The notes under the pieces are model-generated. The model saw nothing but the letters and a program-made list of their open reading frames with translations. It was not told where the DNA came from and searched no databases. This document shows positions 37,840 to 49,898 of a DNA stretch of 64,000 nucleotides, piece after piece. Position 1 is the stretch's first letter. Each line of letters begins with the position of its first letter. Location of the stretch: assembly GCF_030704535.1 (NCBI RefSeq), contig NC_081812.1, positions 15,721,001-15,785,000 on the forward strand, read 5' to 3'. Both the position numbers and the translations under genes were made by a program. The DNA is from Vitis vinifera. Its lineage: Eukaryota > Streptophyta > Magnoliopsida > Vitales > Vitaceae.

Positions 37840-38140
37840 TTTTTTCCGGGCGGAGTCTGAATTGGAGTATTGAGGAGCTGGGAACTAGGGTTTTAAGGAG
37901 AGGGTTAGCTACAGAGAAGTGACATGGGGTTCCATTGCAGATGTACTGCAGCATCCAGATACACCGTCTCGCTCAAGGGACTGTCCGCGCCCGAAGTCCT
38001 TCTTGAATTCAAATTCAAGGACATGGCTTCCTCGAACGGCGTCGTTTTGAGTGGTTTCACATTTTTGTAGCTTTCCCTACCATTCAGGAATCAAGATTTT
38101 AAGAGAGTTGAAAATGGAAAAAGAAGTGTTTTTTTTATTA
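37840..38140. promoter_or_regulatory. Promoter region of the 296-residue gene
   Basis: Non-coding DNA upstream (in gene orientation) of the ATG at 37839, relatively GC-richer than its surroundings, as plant promoters near a start often are. It ends at the hAT target duplication. Confidence 0.35.
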
Positions 38141-38148
38141 GTTTATAC

Positions 38149-38860
38149 CAATGTTTTCATAGTCGGCTCGAAAAAGTTACCCACTAGTTGGACCGTAGTG
38201 ACTAATTTATATATTATTTAAAATTAAAAATAATTATAAAAAATTTAAATATATATGAATAAAATAAAAATCAATAATATTATATTTATATATTTGATAT
38301 TATCAATTTAAATTATATTAATATTTTAAATTTTATTAAATGAAATATGTATAATATTTAAATGTAAATATATTAAAAATGAAAGAAAATTCAATTATTT
38401 AATTTTAACTAATTTAATTTTATTTATTTAATATTATAATTTTTTTTAAATCCAATATATATTGCTTTGTTTGGCATATTAGATATCAAAAGGCTTGTAG
38501 CCTATTGGTGTCATAGGTTGGTTAAAACTCTCTTGGGTGGATTTTTTAATTGTCTTGTGGGCTCGGAACTCAGCCCACAAAATGGTTAGGGTGGGTGTGG
38601 GCTTTGTCATAAAATAACAAGCCTAGTGATGAGATTTTGCCAAAAATTTATATACAGTGGAGCCTTCTATGCTTACAAAAAGAGGGGGTGACTTGAACCG
38701 TTTTAGAATTGTTTGACTCCACCGAGTCACTGGTCCGACCGCTGGTTTATGCGGTTCGTGACCGATCCAATGCTTAAACGGTTTAATAGAGTAAATTGGA
38801 GCGAAAATACGACCAGTTGATGATTGGACCGATTGGTTCGATCCGATTTTCAAAATAGTG
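38149..38860. mobile_element. Non-autonomous hAT transposon (MITE), 712 bp
   Basis: A perfect 8-bp direct repeat GTTTATAC flanks it (38141-38148 and 38861-38868), the size made by hAT transposases. The ends form terminal inverted repeats: CAATGTTTTCATAGTCGG at the left and CACTATTTTGAAAATCGG when the right end is read inverted, about 18 of 25 positions matching, beginning CA as in many hATs. The right third is rich in GGACCG/GGTTCG words typical of a common plant MITE family. The interior is AT-rich and has no transposase. Confidence 0.8.
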
Positions 38861-38868
38861 GTTTATAC

Positions 38869-39711
38869 AACTAGAGTCACCGTTCTACGTACAAAAGTTG
38901 ATTTTATAAAAGAAAGAGGTGTTTGGAGAGTCAAAAACCAGGATTTTAATAAAAATACACCACTTTAAAAAAAAAATGTTTTTACTAATATAATAATTTT
39001 TAAAAACATTTTCAAAACTGTAATAGTTAGTGAATCCAAAAAATTACAGAGACAAATTTAAAAAAATTATAGGAACAATTTTAGGGAAGTTGCAAGAATA
39101 TATCTTTTAAAATTTATATTCAATATGGTCTATTTTCCATAAAACCACAATTATTAATTGAAGTTCCGATTCAAAAATAAAGTCTCAACTAAAGTTTCAG
39201 TTTTTAGGTAAAACCTCAATTGACAATTGAAGTTTTGAATAAAAAAATAAAATGATCCAACTTTTACGTGACAATAAAATGAATGTTTTGAATATAAATT
39301 TGGTAAAATGATTAAATTTAAATTTTTTCCATAAAAGGATATTTTGACCCAAAACTCAGCTAACTTGCTAAAGTAAATGCAGGTATCGAAGATTTTCACT
39401 CCATATGGACAAGGCCATGAGCCACTTGGTCACAAAAATCGTGCCCAAATTGTCTCGATTCATTTGTCTAAACCTTTGCTTATACTGGAGTCCACTATTT
39501 CATTCTACCTGCTGCTGCCATTCAATCTTACGTACTTCCTACGCATACCGCGCAACCTATAATTCTTCAATCCTAAACGAAATGCTGAATGTGCTTCCCT
39601 ATACTCGGCGTACGTTATCACGATGATTCTTTCAAATCTGATCCTTCACCCACTCGTCTTATGACTCTTATCCTAGGCCCTCCCAAGTCCTAGCAGGTTC
39701 AACACCCGTCT
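38869..39711. other. Intergenic after the hAT element
   Basis: AT-rich DNA with no recognised gene. Frames at 39154-39626 are short and show no domain. From about 39360 on, composition is closer to average, perhaps 3' flank of the small minus-strand frame. Confidence 0.4.
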
Positions 39712-40221
39712 TCAATCAATCCCATTATCGTCCTTGAGATCTACGACTTCGTCACTGCTCCAATCCATCGTCTTCTCCATCCTCGAATCGTTCACGAAAA
39801 CTTTCAATTCATCAACTGGCCACTGGAACTTCTGAATCTCTCTCTTCAGCTTCTTCATCTCCCCGTCCTTCTTTTGCCGACCTATTTTTGAAGAAACCGC
39901 AGAGAGAAGAGCCGGATCCAAGTAATCTTCGAGCTTCTTGTTCTCCATTTCTCTCACTTTGGCTTCTTTCTTCGTCTGCAAATCCTCACGGCTTCTTACA
40001 TCGTTCCTGTGAGAAACCGCAGGATTAAACAACGGCAACTGCGAATTGAAAATTGCAGCTGAATTGGATGAGATGTAAATAGAGTAGAGGACCGAAATGA
40101 GGTAAGTGGCGGAGAGAGAAGATACGAAGGTCGGATGAGGCGCCGTTGGATCTCTTCTACGGTTGCCAGAGGACTCCAAGCTTCTCCTCTGCTTCGTTCC
40201 ATTCAAGAGAGTCCCTCTCAC
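39712..40221 (-). CDS. Possible small gene with hydrophobic segment and charged tail; no ATG
   Basis: The frame codes about 169 residues, but its first codon is GTG and a stop lies two codons upstream, so there is no in-frame ATG before residue 92. Around residues 32-53 is a hydrophobic stretch (FVSSLSATYLISVLYSIYIS) that could be a membrane anchor. The second half is strongly charged and likely helical (SREDLQTKKEAKVREMENKK, later SAVSSKIGRQKKDGEMKKLK), ending DDNGID. Composition looks like real protein, unlike nearby shadows. It may be a second exon with an unrecognised first exon near 40.3-40.7 kb, a non-ATG start, or a gene that has lost its start. A competing ATG frame (40202 down) is Ser/Leu/Arg-rich and less convincing. 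Function unknown. Confidence 0.4.
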   Translation of the reverse strand: MRGTLLNGTKQRRSLESSGNRRRDPTAPHPTFVSSLSATYLISVLYSIYISSNSAAIFNSQLPLFNPAVSHRNDVRSREDLQTKKEAKVREMENKKLEDYLDPALLSAVSSKIGRQKKDGEMKKLKREIQKFQWPVDELKVFVNDSRMEKTMDWSSDEVVDLKDDNGID

Positions 40222-42388
40222 AAGTCACAACAGCTCCCCAGTTCCCCAGATTTGTGTGGTTCCCTGGGCGGATGAGTTTACCAACCCAAGTAGATTTGGA
40301 TTGGGCTTGGTTTTTATTACCACCAAACTGGGCCGATCGAAATACCTCCAGGGGAATGGGCTGGGCTCACCCAACTTCAAAGGAGCCCAAATCCCTCTGC
40401 TGCATCCCAACTGAAACTCCCTGATCGTTGAAGGAAAATGAATTTGAGAATCGCTCACATGAAGCCAGACAGTCGCAGTATTTTCTCGAAGCCGTGGAGA
40501 AACATCAACTGTGTCCTTGAGCTCAGTGATTAGGTAAATTCCTTTCTTAATTTTACTCTCTATTTGGTTGCTCAGAAAAAAGAGGAAGAGAAGGGAAAAA
40601 AATAAGTTTTGAGTTTCCTTCAGATGGTTTGGGTTGATGTCAAATTGAATTACCCAGATGGAGCGTACCAAATCTCATCTAGGTTCTTGTTCGATATTGC
40701 AGCTGAAATCTATCTGCGGTCATGTTTTTATAACGCAAACGATTGTTGGGGTCTGTTTTCCTGGTGGCGGTTCTTATAATGACTAATTGGGTCTTCGCGA
40801 GGGTAACTATTAATTGTTGTTTTGCTTACATGCATGAACTCCACTTTTAACTGATAAGATGTTGTTGCTATTGTGATCTCAATATTGTTGAAGGTCATCA
40901 TCGTACTAGTCTAACTCAAGAGAAAATTAGGTATTCTTGCCCTTCTTTTTTTCATTAATCTGCTAAGTCTGCAGTCTTATAATGCATTTAAAGAGTGATA
41001 GGGATGCTTTTGTATGATCAGTCCTCGATTTTCTTGTTTGATGAGTGCTTTTAAATGTTCAATAGTTCCTAGGAATATTTTTAGGGTATTTTAGATATCT
41101 TAGTTATCTTTTGCATTCACTTCCCTGACAACTCATATAGAAAATACCAAGTATTTTCTGTTTTAAAAATAGAAAGAGTTCGTTTGGTAGTAATTCTAGA
41201 AAACGTTTTTAACCTTTCTAACTTGAAATTTTTTATTTTTCAAGTATTAGAAATATTAGAAACACTTCCGATAATCACTACCAAATGCACTCAAAGTAGT
41301 AGTAAATGTAATACATCATATATAAAATTCGGGAAGTCTTAGGGGATTACTTTAAAATTTTAAAACATAATAGGTTTTAAAAACTATTTAAAAAATTGAG
41401 GTGTTAAAATTTTTTTACTATTTAAAAATTTAAAAATTTTGAAAGTATTTTCAAAGAATGTATGATAAGTTGATATTTTTTATCCTATATTTTATGTGAG
41501 TTATTACTACTTCCTGTTTTTTGGAAACAAAAAAAGGAAGTGTATCCAAACTGATACTGTGGTTATTGCCACTTCGGAGATTGATTCTCATTTCTTCTTC
41601 TTCTTTTTATATATTTAAATCTGAGTCATAAGCTTTACCCATTGGGGTTGCAAGTGCCCAAACTTGAGTAGGTTTGACAAAAAATATTGAAAAACTCTTT
41701 CTTATTTGTGTCATTTTAATCATTCTATTACCGTAGAGGTGCATCTGAGAAATTATAAGTCCTTTTCTTTATTTAGATTTCACTGGCCAAGTGAAATTAC
41801 TAATAAATATGACTTTGGAGTTAGGAGTTGTTTGAATGGTTGCTAGAAAAAGCAAGATTTGCATGCATGGCACTGTGTGCAAATACACAAATATTAAGAA
41901 AAAGCTCCAACAATGATCCTTTTCACTGTTCAAATGCAGTATGGCCCATTTTATTAGCCCATTATCTGAATGCTCTTACATTAGATTAAGGTGTGGAATC
42001 GTGTATATGTAAATGGCCTAAACTAATCCTCAGCTCTAATTCTGTGTGTTTTACAGTGAAATTGGGTAGATCATACTGAATTTTCTTGGTGATCTGATAT
42101 TCAGTTGAAATACCCAACCACCTATGCTTTTGAAGAAAAAATGAATCAGCATTAATCATGTGATAATAAAATAGTTATTATAATTTATAGTATACAAAGA
42201 ATATGATGAGAAAATTGGGCTTTTAAAATATGAGATTACGCTAAAAGAAACTCCTGGTTTTCCATTTTATAGTTCCAAGGTTCAACCCTCACTCGTGAGA
42301 ACTAAACTTTTTACAGAATTAATGTTCTAGGCAGAACCTTTGTTGAGAAAAACAAATTATGTTCCCATCTTTACTAATGTGGCAGCAT
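40222..42388. other. Intergenic
   Basis: Includes the possible upstream part of the small minus-strand frame and the 3' UTR of the WD40 gene. The rest is AT-rich without a recognised gene, RNA or repeat. A 148-codon minus-strand frame at 40225-40671 lacks an ATG start and any domain. Confidence 0.4.
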
Positions 42389-45300
42389 TTAGGTGAGATC
42401 CCTGAAGAGGGTGGTCTGGCGACCGATCCTAAGTGGCACCCCAAAATTTTGATAAGCCCTAATTTCACCTCCCACCCCTGCGGTCACAACTACCAAGCCC
42501 CATGCTGTTGCTTGGACAGTATGGCTCCCATGGCTACTACCATCAAACCAAGACCATGAGGGAGACCAAGATGGCAATGAATTGCCTGAACTGGAAATAG
42601 AAGGTGAGTCACCATAGCTAATTGAAGCTGAGGATGATGAGAATGATTCACTGCTTCCAATTCCAGGGTCCAAACAGGATGTCATCTCCTCTTCTGGGCA
42701 AGTTGGCATTCTGTCTAATGAACTATTTTTCTTGGGAAGAGGTGGCAACTGTGCCTTATTGCTTCCATCGGTAGAGCTATCTTCTTGGCTTGTAGATCCA
42801 GAGCGTTTAGAGTGCCTTTTGGAGTGCACTGGTACAACCGGTGGTTCACCTTTTACGCTACCAGGCCATGGGATTGCAACTGAAACATCTCTACTCTGGA
42901 AGTGTTCATGAGATCGGGTAGTGACCAGACTTTTACCTTTTCCTGCACCAATATGCCTGACCTCATCACGCCTCCAAACATATACTTGAGAATCTTCACT
43001 TGCAGATATCACATATTTCCCATCCTGACTAAACGAAGCTGAAATTTGACTGCTTGTATTTCGGAAACCTGTTACCCAACAACATAGCCATTATTTAGTG
43101 AACAAGTAGATGGTGGCGTTTTGGGAAGATACCTCTGAACTTATGAATTATGTCTGAACCATCAAAAATTCGAATTCGGGAGTCAGCAGAAGTAATAAGC
43201 ACTTCAGATGGATTTCCTGGGGCAAACTGTTCAAATACATATGTAATTAGATTGGCTTTGGTCCAGCAAATTAGTAATGTGACTAACTGGTGAAACGTAA
43301 GTTTGAGAAGGAACTGGACATGAAAAATAGGATTACCTGGAAACCAGTAATCTTTTTTGTTTGAGACTTCTTTTTGTTCTGGATATCAATCTGACCTGTT
43401 TGATTTAGTTTTCCATCTGAATCAACAGATAAGATAACAGTAAAATACATGTATGAGTAGAGTAAAATGTAAGTTTTAACAGTACAGGCAATGAAAATTT
43501 ATTGATATCCATAAAGTAGAATCTAGCAGAGTAGCTCATACCATCTATGCTGTACATGCGACAACTTCCCTGATGCAAACCAATTAATGCACCCTACAAG
43601 AGTAAAACATAAACCCTCACTAAATATATAAAAACATTTGTTTTATTCAGAATAATTAATGATCATGAAATTTGGTGAGATGATTCAACTTTATTGAAAA
43701 TTTGGTTGAGCAACTTAAGCTTTCTCCTAGAAGCCAATGGCTTGATTCAGTAGTATGGAAAACAATTGCATTTGATTTCAACATATCATGTGCTTCAAAG
43801 AAGTTGTGGTCATAGACCAAGATACATTTAGAACTTGTTTCACTACTTCACCTGGTACTTTTTTTATAATCAGATTGATGTCAAACCTCAGGTATGCTTA
43901 AGCAAGAAGCACCCAAGCCTTTGGTAAATTCAGTCTCTATGCAAAGTACTTAACCAAGCTTTCATAGCAAAAACTAGACAGAAAAATCAACACAACTAGA
44001 CCTGGCCATCAGGTGTGTAAGATGCAGCTGTAACCATTTCATGAAGATCTGTCCAGTCCACAACTTGGCGATCAGGGATGCTCCATATTCGAACCTTTGC
44101 ATCGAGTGAGCCACTGATGAAATATTTGTCATCCATTGGATTGAACTGTATACAAGTTACTACAAGAACAAAATCACATCAAAATAGAACCATATTAGGA
44201 AACATCACACTTAGTTCTTAGTTCTGAATCGAATGCACTAGCGACATGGTAAGGCATCTGACCATAATCATTGTGTGCAAATAACTTTAAACAGCTCTTG
44301 GTTTCCATGTCCCATAGCCTGACTGTCTTGTCCATTGATGATGAAAGCAGTAGCTGCAAATTCACAGAAATTGGTTGATATTATCAAATCTGTATGCAAA
44401 GAATTACAGTGAGATTTCTTCATTATCAATATGTGTAGCTGCTTCTTCCTTTTTATTTTCCTTCAGAAATTCCAGTTGCAAGGTAGATATGCCCAAACAG
44501 CTCATTGTATATACAGGGCTGGGGCGACTTATGGAATATGAATGGCAGCTTCTGATTACAAAGAAACAATAGAATTCTCCTGACTGCTAGGATTAAAAAA
44601 AAGTTTACTTTTTGCTTCAAGAAATAACAGCTTGTCTTTGTATGTTTCCCACAGACTACCTACAGTTCTTCATCTGTACCTACTTGCAGTAACAAGGATT
44701 AGTGAGAAGCTGACCTGAGATCCAGACCAAGAAAGGTCCAAGACATCATCCAGATGGCCTTTGAAAGAACAAACTGGTATCTCCAACAGTGAGAAAACAG
44801 TTTCTGGCATGTGGATGTAGTCGGGAATTGAATGGCCTTTTCTACTGCTAGATGACATCTTCCCCTTTTTCTTCCTCTCTGCAGATATTGGAGTCTCTGG
44901 TAGAGGAGGCCGATCTGAGGACCCCAACGCCATTGGGTGAAGTGGGGTGGAATTCAATTCATCTGGTGGTTTCCATGGTGTGGCTTCACATTCTTGTACT
45001 TCCCACACATGAATTATCCTATCTTCCCCTGCACTTGCAAGGTAACGTCCATCTGAACTGAATCTAATAGTCCAAATTGAGCCCTCATGGGCCTGAATTT
45101 CTTGACACAGATGCAAAGCTGTGAGCTCTTTATATGATTTGCCATGCTGCCGAACTTTTATCCACTCAGAGGAAGAATTCTTGCTTGATTTGGCCTCCTG
45201 CAAAGATGGAATCTCTCTTTCTCTCTCACTGATAAAGCTATTCGCGACACCCTTTATGTTCTTCAACAAAGCAACTCCCCTTCTCTTGCTGAATCTAAAA

Positions 45301-46298
45301 CTCTTGGTAATATATGAGTTCATGCTGGGTTTCCTCTCACTACCACCAATGCCAATGCCATCAGTAATGCGAACAACATTCTGCCGACGCATAAGCTCCT
45401 TGACAACAGGGGAATAGCCAACACTTTTCTCAAATTCTTCCATGGTGAGTTGCTTTCCTGTCTGGAGATCGCTGAGCCTATTCCACATTCCATCTTCATC
45501 AAACTCTTTAACAATAAACTCCTTGCCTGTGTCCAAATTCTTTATCAAAAAGAAAGCACCAAATCGGCTTTTGGACACCATAGTGGACAATGGATCCCCA
45601 CTACGAACTGAACATCCACCTTCAGCTTCTTTTTCAGATACGGTAATAGAATTGTCGTATTGACCTATTCGAGGACATGGGGTGGACAATGAGGAAGATG
45701 TTCTAGTGAGACACAGTTTTTTGATCTCACCTAGTAACTGCTTTTTCCTGTGTTTGGTGTTTGCAGAAAATGCTTCCATGTCTCCATCTGACCGAGAACG
45801 TACATGCACAACCGGTACCAATTGTGGCTTTGCTTCCTCTTCAGTAGAACATGTATCGACTGCTATGGGGGTTACCTCACAATTTCCAACTTTTGTGGAG
45901 GCTGCTCTCTTGAAGCCAACACTGGCGAGCCTGATAAACTCCTTCTCAGATGTTAAACCCATGCCTTGTAGGAGACGCTTGCGACGTTCCTGAATCGATC
46001 CCGGTTCTGCCATCCACATCCCATAGTCGTCTGAAGATGATGTTTCTGAGGCGGGAGGAGCGGCAGTAGCAGCAGCTGCAGCTGCAGCTGCAAAGGCCCG
46101 GAACTCCTGGGTGGGAACAGAAGATATAGCGGAGGCAAAGGACATGCGGGTATCGTCAAATTCATCGTCATCATCATCAGATGATGCCAAGTCAAGAGGG
46201 ACAGCAGAGGAAATTCTATCAAAAGATTCGAAGAAGTGGTCATCGTCCTCATCCTCTTCTAAACCATACCAGTTGACGGTGAGGGTCCTGTCTGCCAT
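42389..46298 (-). CDS. WD40-repeat protein, WDR44-like plant family
   Basis: Seven exons on the minus strand: 44715-46298, 44263-44353, 44002-44159, 43542-43593, 43337-43416, 43133-43226, 42389-43068, encoding 912 residues. The first 390 are an acidic start ([10 protein letters not shown]), a poly-Ala run at about 70-80, and a conserved [20 protein letters not shown] near 246-265. WD repeats follow: [20 protein letters not shown] near 403-422, [14 protein letters not shown] near 512, then [23 protein letters not shown], a degenerate set, and [13 protein letters not shown]. The tail is Ser/Pro-rich. Similar plant proteins include At3g15470 and At5g24320; animal WDR44 binds Rab11, but a Rab role here is only analogy. 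The ATG at 46298 was chosen; the frame extends 5 codons further to a TTG. Confidence 0.92.
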
Positions 46299-48050
46299 TC
46301 TGGCACATTTCAATTAGATGAAAGCAGAGAAACCATGAAAACGCGGGAAGTGAAGATGTGTGATTGTTTCAGGAGAAAAGGGAATGGAACAGTGGAAGAG
46401 AGAAAAACAAGGGGGGGTTTGGGGCTTATGTTAGCGTTTTAGTTTCCTTTGGTTGGTTAGGACTCAGGAGAATAGAAACGGTCAACGGTGCCTCTCCCCA
46501 CGTCTCACGTCTGTACACGCATCACCCCCAATTGGACAGCTTTCATATACGAAGATGTGCGTCCCTCGTCTTACTTTCCAGTGGAAGTTTTGTCAACTCA
46601 GTTTGACCCCTCGCTTCTTGTTTTTTCCTCCTCTTTACTCCCAATCCACAGCAGGAAGCTGACAATTTCTAGGTTCTGAATTTCAGCAGTAGAAGTTTTG
46701 CAATCTCTAGTCCTGAATTGAATTAAGATTAACATCTGTTCATAAATCCCTTGCAACAGATCAAACAGTGAACTGGCAGTTTTACAATTGCATGGATTTA
46801 AATCTAATTCAGAGCATTTAAACCTGTAGGAGATTTGAATCTCCCTTGCTGCCTCACCATCTTCTTCGCTGAATTCTATCAAGTTTGAGGCCTGCAAACC
46901 ATAAGTTCCCTTCCATTTACAACTTCCAAAGAACAAGAAATTCTTCAAATGGTTCAATATGGTTGACTGGAAAGAACTTATATTCCAAGGAAGGATGGAT
47001 CAGGGAGAGAAAAATCAAGTACACTTCTAAAAACCAACCTTTTTTTCCTCAACTTAAAACTGGTTGACTTAACAAATTTAATCACATGCCTTAAGAAAAA
47101 TCTTGACATCTCATCATTGACAAGCAACCCTCGTGCAAATTATAAATCTACGTTACTGTTCTAATTCAAACATCATGATTTTATTTTAAGTAAACCACTT
47201 CAATCCATTCAAATAACTCGATAGTTGAAGAGTCGAGGCAATTAAGAAGAGATGAGGACAGAAGATTTTTATGTGGAAAATTTCTGTATGAATTTAAAAT
47301 CGGATTTACAGAGTCCAGGCACCTTAGTTCACTCCAAGAAGGCTTGTCTGACACACTTCAATCCTCAGCTTCACACCATCTTCTTGTGGAGAACACCTGG
47401 GGCCAGCACTAAGCAAGATCAAAGCTAGCCCTTGATACCAAACGAAGGAGAAACAATTAGGCTTTTCTCATTGAATAGTTGTAGAATTTGAACCAACTCA
47501 TTTTTTTTATGAGAAAATCAAGCACTGAACACAATTTTCTGCTCAAGAATTCAAGGATTTTCTGATCCAACAAACACTCCTAATCTGATGGGAAAATAGA
47601 AGGTCAATTGGAGGCTCTTGTCACCCATCCCTAACTTGGAAAGCTTGCTTTTATGTAAAGGGTCCTTAGGCAATCATAACAACTTAGCAGTCAGCACCCA
47701 GGAGTAACCATCGATCGGTCATTCAATTATATATTTCCAAATTGATCGATTAATTGATGGGCCCCTCCAGTGTCACAGGTGTCAATTGTGTAACGGGTGG
47801 ATGGATCCTACAGATCAGCAAGGCTGAGCAAATAATATATATGCCAAAGTCTGAAGTTTGAACAAAACATATTGCTTGCAACTTAAACCCCCCTCGGTTG
47901 TTCAAAATTTAAGCATCCACACTCCATAGACCATTTTCACCTTTTAAGCCACTTTGTAGACCCACATTGAACCTCCTAAAGATAACCAGTCCGTGAGTGG
48001 TATAGGAATAGGAGTTTAGGGGAACTACCGGCAACCATGGGATAAAACCT
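46299..48050. other. WD40 promoter and intergenic DNA
   Basis: The first few hundred bases are promoter and leader of the minus-strand WD40 gene. Around 47220-47480 lies sequence of a type often seen in dispersed plant repeats, but I cannot assign a family. No gene was recognised. Confidence 0.4.
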
Positions 48051-48059
48051 AAATTCGGT

Positions 48060-48600
48060 TCAAAAATTTTGCTCCTAAAAAAATATATATTTATATATAC
48101 ATATCATGTAGTATAAATTTATTACTTTCATCAATTTCTTGTTTTTTATATTACTTATTTTGCAAAACAAAAAAAAATTGATTAAGAAAATAAAATTGTA
48201 ATTATAAAAAAAAGAAATAAAAAATATGTATAAAATATATTATAAAACAACACTATTATACGTATTATTTAATATATACAAATTATTTTTATATGTTGAA
48301 CTAATACATTTTTTTTATAAATTTGAAATATTTTAATTATGAATATTATTAATAAATAAATTTTAATTTTAAGTTATTGAACAAGTTCTAAATAATACTA
48401 ACATGAGAGAGAGTTTATATTTATTTAATAACAAATATTAATATATTTTTCATTTCATTTATTTTACAAAACAAATATAAATATAACATATTTTAATATA
48501 GATACTTAAGATATCATGTCAACGAGATATAATATCCAAAGATATCATATTATATTACAATGATATTTTAAAATATGCATATCTTATTAAGTTTTAGTAT
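48060..48600. repeat. AT-rich dispersed repeat, copy C
   Basis: Same orientation and landmark order as copy A at 22738-23404, including TTTTTATATTACTTATTTT and TTTAAGTTATTGAACAA followed by TCTAAATAATACTAA. The copies are 25 kb apart, so this is a dispersed family, probably a non-autonomous element. No coding frame. Confidence 0.55.
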
Positions 48601-48762
48601 AAATTTAGAAATCATATTTTGAAACTGTAATATTATTATATGTTTTAAAATTATGATTTCTAATTTCTATAAAAGTTATATTTTCAAAATATAAATTAAT
48701 AAAAAAAAATTAAATTAGTTTGAACATTCAAAATCTATAAACTCAAAAGAACAATCACATCC

Positions 48763-48804
48763 CATAGTGATCTCACCCATCCTCATAGTGATCTCACCCA
48801 TCCT
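48763..48804. repeat. Perfect 21-bp tandem duplication
   Basis: The unit CATAGTGATCTCACCCATCC plus T occurs twice without a mismatch (48763-48783 and 48784-48804). Confidence 0.95.
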
Positions 48805-49898
48805 CATACAGGGTTGACATTAAGACTCACCAAAATCAGCCTAATACACGTTGATACAACCTCTGCAATCATGTCTCAACAAAAACATGGTTAGTAACAC
48901 CTGCACCCCAGAGAGTATGAAGGAAGAGTAGATTGAAACGTCACCATGGAAAATGAGTTTTAAATTTTTAACAACCACAACAACTAGCCAGGAAAACAAC
49001 ACATTAAAGCAAAACCTAGAGACTTTGGCATAGGAGGGAGGCATACACATGTATTACCTTTCATGGGCAGCAAAGAACCAGCAGTTGCCATAAATATTCA
49101 TTTATTATTAATATATTTGGCCGTTTAAAGGGGTTCATGCATCATGGGGCATGTTTGCCTCTCTTGGAAAACTAAGATTCAGATTTAATCCAAATCTAAG
49201 AGAAATTCTATGGAGGACAAAAGGGGGGACAGTACATTTGGGAATGCCCCCCATCTTCACAGATGAAGAAGGCCTTCTGCCCTAATAATTAAAGGCACTG
49301 ATGAAAAGTTAATACTGCCCCTTCATTCCCCAAAACCAAATGCTTTTCTAGCATGGATGGTTGGTTGTCTTTCACACCCGGCCAAGAGCCACCTTCCAAA
49401 GAATAATAACAAGACCGTAGATCTTCTGCTAGAAATTAAGAAGAGAAGAACACATATACTGATAAAGGAATCCAAATGTAAAATGTAAAAGACAAAAAAG
49501 AGAGAATAAAACTTGAAGATTGATGTTTATTGAATCTCTGAGATCGAATCAATTCCATTCTTGAAGATGGCATAACACCTTGATCACAAAAGAACCTAGG
49601 TGCAGCAAAGTTGGAATTGTACAACCGCCTCTTTTTTCTCGGTCTGTACTTGGTTGATTATCTTTCTTTCATCGCTTGCAACTTTAACTTTACAGCATCA
49701 TCAAGGTCTCTTGGACCATTTTCCCTACAAACAAACATCTCAACCACAAAAGAAACAAAGAATGTAACAGCAGCCAAACCTAAATTAACTTATAACAAAT
49801 CTGCAGTACTCCAGGCTTCAGCTAGCTAGCATCACCATTACCGGCTTCATGGTTTGAAGCCTCACCATTCTGGATATAGTATAGATGATCAAGAAGAT
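48805..49898. other. Intergenic and probable SMR 3' UTR
   Basis: No gene was recognised. The part nearest 49898 is likely the 3' UTR of the minus-strand SIAMESE-related gene. Confidence 0.4.

Noticed and set aside
39996-40202. 68-codon ATG frame overlapping the small minus-strand frame
   Set aside because: Ser/Leu/Arg/Pro-rich with no domain; the other frame has a membrane segment and a charged helical tail.
42275-42295. GGTTCAACCCT resembling a tRNA B box
   Set aside because: No A box at a proper distance and no tRNA-like fold.
42703-42715. TTGGCATTCTGTC, identical to the first 13 nt of miR394
   Set aside because: Lies inside the coding last exon of the WD40 gene; the remaining bases differ and no hairpin partner is seen.
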